From an uncultured Clostridia bacterium (GTDB lineage Bacteria > Bacillota > Clostridia > Oscillospirales > QAKW01): a stretch of 43,155 nucleotides of DNA. The notes beneath the pieces were generated by a model. The model saw only the letters and a list, made by a program, of their open reading frames with translations, searched no databases and was not told the origin of the DNA. The stretch is from contig CANQVN010000004.1 of assembly GCA_947627315.1 (NCBI GenBank), positions 1 to 43,155 on the forward strand, given 5' to 3'. Positions 37,356 through 43,155 of this stretch are shown one piece after another. Position 1 is the first letter of the stretch. Each line of letters opens with the position of its first letter. The position numbers and the translations under genes are program-made.

Positions 37356-37508
37356 ATGAAAGAACAGTTTACAGAACCGAGCGCGGAAATCGTGAAATTT
37401 TCACGGCAGGACATAGTGACGGCAAGCGCGTTTATCGACGAGGACGATTCTTCTAATCAGAGCGGTTTTTACACTCCGACAGTTGGCGGAGACGCTTGGG
37501 AGTCATAA
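37356..37508 (+). CDS. 50-aa small protein of unknown function (absent from ORF track)
   Basis: MKEQFTEPSAEIVKFSRQDIVTASAFIDEDDSSNQSGFYTPTVGGDAWES*; SD aaggagg 8 nt upstream; 13 nt after upstream stop. Confidence 0.75.
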   Translation: MKEQFTEPSAEIVKFSRQDIVTASAFIDEDDSSNQSGFYTPTVGGDAWES

Positions 37509-37540
37509 AATCCGGATAAAGCGATTAAATTTAACCCCGC

Positions 37541-37578
37541 GCGTCGGAGCAAAGAAAGCTTTGCTCCGACGCTTTTTT
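37541..37578 (+). terminator. Strong terminator
   Basis: GCGTCGGAGCAAAG-AAAG-CTTTGCTCCGACGC-TTTTTT, 14-bp perfect stem. Confidence 0.93.
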
Positions 37579-37608
37579 ACGCCCGCGCGGGCGGCTATTA
37601 AAAACAAT

Positions 37609-37633
37609 AAGCCACGCGTCTTGCGCGTGGCTT
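37609..37633 (-). terminator. Second hairpin, likely terminator for the convergent operon
   Basis: AAGCCACGCG-tcttg-CGCGTGGCTT. Confidence 0.7.
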
Positions 37634-37712
37634 AAAAAATAAAACAGTTAAAAGGAAGCTGCGGGCGCGAAAGGGGCAAAACGTGAAATCTCCCGCGCAG
37701 GTCTTGCTTGAC

Positions 37713-38606
37713 TTATTTAAAATCCGCAAGGCTCCACGAAACGCCGCTGTTTTCCGACGGATTGAAATCGGAAGCGCCTGCACCCTTCGCGCCGATAAAA
37801 CGAAGGAAATTTTCCGCGTAGATTAGCTTGCGGATTGAATCGGGCACCTTAAATTTGTCATAAAGGCTGTTGTCGCGTTGTATGATGTCGAGTACCCGGC
37901 TGCTGCAGCCATACGTCGACGTGTAGCTGTCCGTGCCGAACATAATGTTGTGCGGCACGTCATAACCGATAAAGAACAGCTTATAAATCAGATCCTCCCG
38001 GTAAATTGCCGGCGTACCCGGCGTCAGGTCAAAAAACATTTCACAGCTTATTTCCGGATTGATTTTGTACGCCCTTAAAAATTTTCCGTACATAGCGATG
38101 CACTCGTCATGCCAGGGCCATGAACAGTGCCCCATGGAAAAGCGCAGATTTGGAATGGTAATCAGCGATTCCCAGTTTACGGGTTTGTTGTACTGCGAGG
38201 AAAACGCGCCGTTCCAGATAATGCCGGAATGGAAAATCACAGGCTTTTTCAGCTCGGCGATGACGCGCAGCGCCCGCATAACCCTTTCGTCGTAAACGTA
38301 ATAGTTGTCGCAGATCATTTTATATCCCGTGATTCCGCGAGCCGCGGCGTCGCGTATCCGACTCTCGAGCTCCGGCTCGTCCGGGTGAATCCAAAGTACG
38401 GGGAACAGCCGTCCCTCATAGCCCCGCGTCCAGGCAAGTACGTTTTCGATTCGTTGCTCGTAGGTCGCATTCCCGTCGCAGGATTCAAGCGGTTCGGGCG
38501 AAAGCACCGCGCCGCCATATATGCCGACCGACTCCATACGATAAATCAGCTCGTCGGCATTCGGTTCACCGCTGTCCGCGTGAATGTGCATATCATAAAT
38601 TTTCAT
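37713..38606 (-). CDS. Amidohydrolase-like TIM-barrel metal-dependent hydrolase
   Basis: MKIYDMHIHADSGEPNADELI, PVIFHSGIIW, MFGTDSY, YAENFLRF. Confidence 0.85.
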   Translation of the reverse strand: MKIYDMHIHADSGEPNADELIYRMESVGIYGGAVLSPEPLESCDGNATYEQRIENVLAWTRGYEGRLFPVLWIHPDEPELESRIRDAAARGITGYKMICDNYYVYDERVMRALRVIAELKKPVIFHSGIIWNGAFSSQYNKPVNWESLITIPNLRFSMGHCSWPWHDECIAMYGKFLRAYKINPEISCEMFFDLTPGTPAIYREDLIYKLFFIGYDVPHNIMFGTDSYTSTYGCSSRVLDIIQRDNSLYDKFKVPDSIRKLIYAENFLRFIGAKGAGASDFNPSENSGVSWSLADFK

Positions 38607-39421
38607 AAGCTTCCATCCTCTCTCCCGGATGCGCCCACAGAGCCTGAGCCTTCAAAGCGCGTCTTGTCAATCACGCCGTAGCCGTCGTGCAGCTTTCCGC
38701 CGCTTTCTTTATATTCCCGGATTTTCCGCTGCAAGCCGCTTTCCTTTGTTTTGTCCGGGTTCAGCTCAAACAAATACCGCAGCGCCGAATCCGACTCCTT
38801 ATAGTAAAAAATCGTAAAATCAGACCGGAATTTTAATATGTTGGATTCCGGTTTTAAAAATTCGCGAAGCTGATCCCCCAAAAGCCAGGAAAAACAGGTG
38901 AAATACCTATATGAATATTCCGGGAAATAGGTCGTAAAAAAGGCGATTGCCTGTCGGTAGGAGCGCAGACAGTCCTCGTGAATGAGCGGCTCTCCCTGCG
39001 GGATATGTACCTCCACAATCGGCTCTCCGACCGGAATCCCCAGCGGCTCGCACGGTACTCTCAGCTTTCCTTTGCGAAATTGCAGCCGACCCAGCCGAAA
39101 GATTTCCATATTAAAATGCAGATCCATCCACGCAGTCGAGGTGACGCCGACCCCGCCCGTCACCGTATGGCAGTTTTTCGCCCACAAAACCAGATCGGAC
39201 AGCGTGTCCATCAAAATTTTTCGGTCTATTCCTTTTTCCTCATAGCGCGCCGCCAGTATGTCGCAGCTTGCAAGGTAATTCAAAAGGTTCTCCATCGGTG
39301 TTCGCTCCTCCGCGTTCGGGCACAGCCGCGCAGGATCAAAGCGCGCCGCTGCCTCGGCGACCGTCATATCCCACTCCTTCGGGAACCGTAAAAGCCTGTA
39401 CCATTTCAAAATACTGTCCAT
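38603..39421 (-). CDS. Acyltransferase-like/DUF5596-like protein
   Basis: MDSILKWYRLLRFPKEWD...VEVHIPQGEPLIHEDCLRSYRQAIAFFTTYFPEY...CFSWLL; ATG 39421 with SD ggaagga; translationally coupled to hydrolase. Confidence 0.65.
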   Translation of the reverse strand: MDSILKWYRLLRFPKEWDMTVAEAAARFDPARLCPNAEERTPMENLLNYLASCDILAARYEEKGIDRKILMDTLSDLVLWAKNCHTVTGGVGVTSTAWMDLHFNMEIFRLGRLQFRKGKLRVPCEPLGIPVGEPIVEVHIPQGEPLIHEDCLRSYRQAIAFFTTYFPEYSYRYFTCFSWLLGDQLREFLKPESNILKFRSDFTIFYYKESDSALRYLFELNPDKTKESGLQRKIREYKESGGKLHDGYGVIDKTRFEGSGSVGASGREDGSL

Positions 39422-39595
39422 CGCTTTTCCTTCCTCTCCCGGACGAATTCGCGCCCGCATCGTTTCCATTATACAGGCTTTCTCCGACACTGTCAACTGA
39501 TAAAAACAAAGCAAACGGGAGTAAAAAATCCCGCTTCGGCTTTTCGTTTTCGTATACAGCCTACAGCGTGTTTTGCTAAAAATCCGATTATTTTA

Positions 39596-39624
39596 TTGAC
39601 ATTAAAATGGCTGTATGTTAATAT
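39596..39624 (+). promoter_or_regulatory. Promoter of glycan locus
   Basis: TTGACA-N17-TAATAT, with TATAAT immediately after. Confidence 0.7.
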
Positions 39625-39758
39625 TATAATGATTTTAATATTTATTTTACATTTTGGTTTTCAACTTTATTACCGTTTTTAGAAAAATCTGACCCGCCGT
39701 CGAAAGTAATCGTGGGAGGGTCGTTATTATATTAACTGAATTAGAGGGGAGTCGCTTT

Positions 39759-39821
39759 ATGGGAATATTGCTTTACGGACACAACGAGCAAGCCTGCAAG
39801 GCGGCTCTTTTATTACTGTAA
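39759..39821 (+). pseudogene. 20-aa ORF, likely N-terminal remnant of a DEAD/DEAH helicase (or leader peptide)
   Basis: SD aggggag then MGILLYGHNEQACKAALLLL*; resembles LY.HN..A...A..(M/L)L start of such helicases. Confidence 0.45.
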
Positions 39822-39902
39822 AAAAGCGGCAGGTCTTAACGGAATTTATCACAAGGTAAAAACCGCCGAGTCTGACGGCGGAAAACAGGGAGCGGATTTG
39901 TT

Positions 39903-41180
39903 TTGATAACAGAGAAAATAATACCATTTGAAAAAAAGGTATGGCTTTCATCGCCGACTATGCACGGCAAGGAGCTCGAGTATGTGACAAAAGCGATTGA
40001 CACCAACTGGGTGTCCACCGTGGGAGAGAATATCGACGAGATTGAAAGGCGGATAGCGGAATACGTCGGCTGTAAATATGCGGTCGCGCTGTCCTGCGGC
40101 ACGGCGTCGCTGCACCTTGCGGTAAAGCTTGCGGGCGAGCGGCTTTACGGTATGCCGAAGGCGGGGGAGGGGACGCTGCGCGGGCATCGCGTCTTCTGCG
40201 CCGATATGACCTTTGACGCGACGGTGAACCCCATCGCCTATGAAAACGGCGAAGCGGTGTTTATCGACACGGAGTATGACACCTGGAATATGGATCCGAA
40301 TGCGCTTGAAAAGGCGTTTGAGATATATCCCGACGTGCGGCTTGTGATGCTTGTGCATCTCTATGGCACGCCCGCCAAAATAGATGAGATACGGGCGATA
40401 TGCAAAAAGAACGGCGCGCTGATTATCGAGGATGCGGCGGAGTCGCTCGGCGCGACCTATAAGGGCAGGCAGACGGGTACTTTCGGCGACTATAATGCCA
40501 TCAGCTTTAACGGAAATAAAATCATAACCGGCTCGGCGGGCGGTATGTTTCTGACCGACAGCAAAGCCGACGCCGAAAAAGTCCGCAAGTGGAGCACCCA
40601 GAGCCGCGAGGCTGCGCCCTGGTATCAGCATGAGGAGATAGGTTATAACTACCGTATGTCAAACATTGTCGCGGGCGTTGTGCGCGGACAAATTCCGTAC
40701 CTTGCCGAGCATATTGCTCAGAAAAAGGCGATTTACGAGCGGTATAAGGCGGGTTTTAAGGATTTGCCGGTGCAGATGAACCCGTACACCCCCGACAGCG
40801 AGCCGAATTTCTGGCTTTCCTGCCTGCTAATTTGTCCCGAGGCGATGTGTAAGCAGGTGCGGGGCGACAACGACGCCGCGTATATAAAGGAGAGCGGCAA
40901 AAGCTGTCCTACCGAGATACTCGAAGCCCTTGCAAGCTGTAACGCCGAGGGTCGACCGATATGGAAGCCGATGCACCTCCAGCCGATTTACAGAACGAAT
41001 CCGTTCATTACCGTGTCCGGCAGCGGCAGAGCCGGGAGCAACGCCTATATCGCGGGAGATAAGACGGCGGATATCGGCGCGGACATCTTTTCGCGCGGGC
41101 TTTGCCTGCCGAGCGATAACAAGATGACCGCCGCCGAGCAGGACGCGGTTATAGAAATTGTAAAAAGTTGTTTTGCGTGA
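39903..41180 (+). CDS. DegT/DnrJ/EryC1/StrS (PglE-like) PLP aminotransferase
   Basis: ELEYVTKAIDTNWVSTVGENIDEIERRIAEYVGCKYAVALSCGTASLHLA, SFNGNKIITGSAGGM. Confidence 0.93.
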   Translation: MITEKIIPFEKKVWLSSPTMHGKELEYVTKAIDTNWVSTVGENIDEIERRIAEYVGCKYAVALSCGTASLHLAVKLAGERLYGMPKAGEGTLRGHRVFCADMTFDATVNPIAYENGEAVFIDTEYDTWNMDPNALEKAFEIYPDVRLVMLVHLYGTPAKIDEIRAICKKNGALIIEDAAESLGATYKGRQTGTFGDYNAISFNGNKIITGSAGGMFLTDSKADAEKVRKWSTQSREAAPWYQHEEIGYNYRMSNIVAGVVRGQIPYLAEHIAQKKAIYERYKAGFKDLPVQMNPYTPDSEPNFWLSCLLICPEAMCKQVRGDNDAAYIKESGKSCPTEILEALASCNAEGRPIWKPMHLQPIYRTNPFITVSGSGRAGSNAYIAGDKTADIGADIFSRGLCLPSDNKMTAAEQDAVIEIVKSCFA

Positions 41181-41187
41181 TGTGATT

Positions 41188-41868
41188 ATGGAAAACTTAC
41201 ATAAACCTTACGGTCCGTACGAGCGGTGGTTCAAGCGCCCGCTTGACTTTGTACTTTCGCTTGCCGCGCTGATAGTGTTGTCGCCGCTTCTTTTGGTGTT
41301 AACGGTTGTCGGCGCGATAGCGATGCACGGCAATCCGTTTTTCGTACAGCGCCGCCCGGGCAGGATTGATAAAAAGACGGGTCGGGAGAAAATATTCCCG
41401 CTTTTCAAATTCAGGACGATGAGCAACCAGAGGGATAAGGACGGCAGACTTCTGCCGGACGAGCGGCGGCTGAATAAGTACGGAAAGCTGCTTAGAGCTA
41501 CCTCATGCGACGAGCTGCCTTCGCTTGTCAATATCCTCTGCGGTCACCTTTCCATCGTCGGTCCCCGTCCGCTGCTGGTAGAATACCTGCCGCGGTACAG
41601 CAGCGAGCAGAGACACCGTCACGATGTTCGCCCGGGACTTACCGGATACGCCCAGGTACACGGCAGAAACGCAATTTCGTGGGATGCTAAATTTGAGCTT
41701 GATCTTGACTACATAAGAAAGATTACATTTGCAGGCGACTTAAAAATATTGTTTTATTCAGTCTATGTTGTCATAAAACATACCGGTATCAGTTCGGATA
41801 CGTCTGTGACCATGGAGGAATTTCAAGGCGCGGCGCAGGAGGCTTTGAAAGAGAGCGTCAACGTGTAG
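41188..41868 (+). CDS. Sugar transferase (PglC-like phosphoglycosyltransferase)
   Basis: KRPLDFVLSLAALIVLSPLLL, FVQRRPGRIDKKTGREKIFPLFKFRTM, DELPSLVNILCGHLSIVGPRPLL; ATG 41188 preferred over TTG 41173. Confidence 0.95.
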   Translation: MENLHKPYGPYERWFKRPLDFVLSLAALIVLSPLLLVLTVVGAIAMHGNPFFVQRRPGRIDKKTGREKIFPLFKFRTMSNQRDKDGRLLPDERRLNKYGKLLRATSCDELPSLVNILCGHLSIVGPRPLLVEYLPRYSSEQRHRHDVRPGLTGYAQVHGRNAISWDAKFELDLDYIRKITFAGDLKILFYSVYVVIKHTGISSDTSVTMEEFQGAAQEALKESVNV

Positions 41869-41923
41869 GTATATTCTCTGAATAACGAGCTGCGAGTCCT
41901 GAAAGAGAGAAAAAGGAATAATT

Positions 41924-42532
41924 ATGGATGACAGATTGATTATAATCGGTGCCGGAGGGCATGGGCGCGTTGCGGCGGATATAGCAGGTATGAACGGGTA
42001 TGATGTTTCTTTTCTTGACGATAGGCAAGATATATCTGCAAACGCGGCGTTGTGCGGAAAGGTATCCGACGTTGAAAAATTTCTGGATAATCCGTTTTTT
42101 GTCGCCATAGGCGATCCGGATATACGCAGAGATATTTCGATGAAAATAACGAATCTCGGCGGAAGGCTGGTTACGCTGTTACATCCAAACTCGGTGTGTC
42201 ATCCGAATGTCCATCTCGGAATCGGAAGCATAGTTATGGCGGGGGCTGTCCTGTCCACAAATGCCGCGATAGGGAACGGAGCTATAATAAATACCTGCAG
42301 TTCTGTTGATCATGACTGTGTTGTCGGGGATTTTTGCCACATATCAGTCGGGGCGCATTTAGCCGGAACAGTCAGCGTCGGCGATTATACGATGATAGGA
42401 GCGGGCGCCACTATAATAAACAATATCTCAATTTGCGGCAGATGCGTGGTAGCGGCGGGAGCTGTAGTTGTAAAAAATATAACTGACAGAGGTACGTATA
42501 TGGGCGTACCCGCCGTTAAAAAGGTTAAATAA
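41924..42532 (+). CDS. PglD/NeuD-family acetyltransferase
   Basis: LIIIGAGGHGRVAADIAGMNGYDVSFLDD and hexapeptide repeats, ending GVPAVKKVK. Confidence 0.93.
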   Translation: MDDRLIIIGAGGHGRVAADIAGMNGYDVSFLDDRQDISANAALCGKVSDVEKFLDNPFFVAIGDPDIRRDISMKITNLGGRLVTLLHPNSVCHPNVHLGIGSIVMAGAVLSTNAAIGNGAIINTCSSVDHDCVVGDFCHISVGAHLAGTVSVGDYTMIGAGATIINNISICGRCVVAAGAVVVKNITDRGTYMGVPAVKKVK

Positions 42533-42554
42533 GAGGATTGATAAAAAGCAGTTT

Positions 42555-43155
42555 ATGAAAATATTGTATGTGACAACCGTAGGCGGCACGATGATATTTT
42601 TTCCGGCTTTCATAAAAGCGTGCCTTGAAAACGGGCATAGCGTCGATATTGCGGCAAATGAGACGGACAGCGAGGTTCCCGCCTGTTATCGTGAGTGGGG
42701 ATGCAAAATATACGGACTGCCCTGCTCGCGCTCGCCCTTGAAAAAAGAAAATGCAGATACGGTAAAAATCATAAAAAACATAGTTGATTCCAATAACTAT
42801 GATATTGTGCATTGTCACACGCCGATAGCGGCGATGTGTACTCGGATTGCCTGCCGCGGCGCGCGTAAAAAAGGAACCAGGGTTGTATATACCGCCCACG
42901 GTTTTCATTTTTATAAAGGCGCCCCGCTGATAAACTGGCTTGTTTACTATCCCGTCGAATGGATTTGCGCACATTGGACAGACGCCCTGATTACCATAAA
43001 TCAAGAGGATTACGCGCTTGCAAAAAAGCATATGCACTCAAAACATGTGCATTACATACCCGGGGTCGGGATAGATATTTCAAGATTTTCAGAAAACAGA
43101 ATATCGCCGCAGGAGACGGAAAAGCTGCGCGGCTCTCTCAACGTCGGCAGTAGGG
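42555..43155 (+). CDS. Glycosyltransferase (GT4-like), 3' truncated
   Basis: MKILYVTTVGGTMIFFPAFIKACLENGHSVDIAAN...YDIVHCHTPIAAMCTRIACR...VVYTAHGFHFYKGAP; runs off window end. Confidence 0.9.
   Translation, partial: MKILYVTTVGGTMIFFPAFIKACLENGHSVDIAANETDSEVPACYREWGCKIYGLPCSRSPLKKENADTVKIIKNIVDSNNYDIVHCHTPIAAMCTRIACRGARKKGTRVVYTAHGFHFYKGAPLINWLVYYPVEWICAHWTDALITINQEDYALAKKHMHSKHVHYIPGVGIDISRFSENRISPQETEKLRGSLNVGSR

Noticed and set aside
36113-37414. 433-aa antisense ORF opposite the surface protein
   Set aside because: Mirror ORF; plus strand has signal peptide, SD and recognisable domains
1-43155. CRISPR arrays, intact transposons, integrases, reverse transcriptase
   Set aside because: Looked for repeat-spacer periodicity, transposase/integrase motifs and RT YxDD proteins in the ORF list; none seen

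Overview
This looks like a spore-former-like Clostridia chromosomal window (Oscillospiraceae-like by protein feel; no database search was run). Most of it is housekeeping: carbohydrate ABC permease tail, TepA/ClpP-like protease, DusB-like enzyme, tRNA-Met/Glu/Val cluster, MFS transporter, MscS channel, FumC, ABC exporter, MltG, tRNA-Gln, GalK, PflA/PflB, ferritin-like/coat-F protein, MarR + two ABC exporters, CysK + ECF S-component, Rrf2, MetY, MetF + split MetH, PadR/DUF1700/DUF4097, a GerA-type germinant receptor operon, HPF, tRNA-Leu, and the start of a Pgl-like glycan locus. No CRISPR array, intact transposon, integrase or reverse transcriptase was seen. Accessory or unusual signals: (1) at 34298-37508, a secreted beta-helix-like protein with two tandem copies of an 'NYG.(A/S)..EY'-ending C-terminal domain, followed 13 nt later by an unlisted 50-aa ORF with a strong SD; (2) at 14161-15823, an XRE regulator with paired palindromes over a divergent promoter, an A8G8 tract at the SD, and a membrane protein followed by a detached C-terminal WWLRSPG...VRPALWINL fragment (DUF6273-like, resembling variable regions of diversity-generating retroelement targets); (3) cis-regulatory inverted repeats at the cysK, rrf2/metY, hpf and galK/tRNA-Gln promoters; (4) a probable helicase N-terminal fossil in the glycan-locus leader; (5) a germination operon whose GerC-like protein is about half normal length. 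All family calls are from reading translated sequence.
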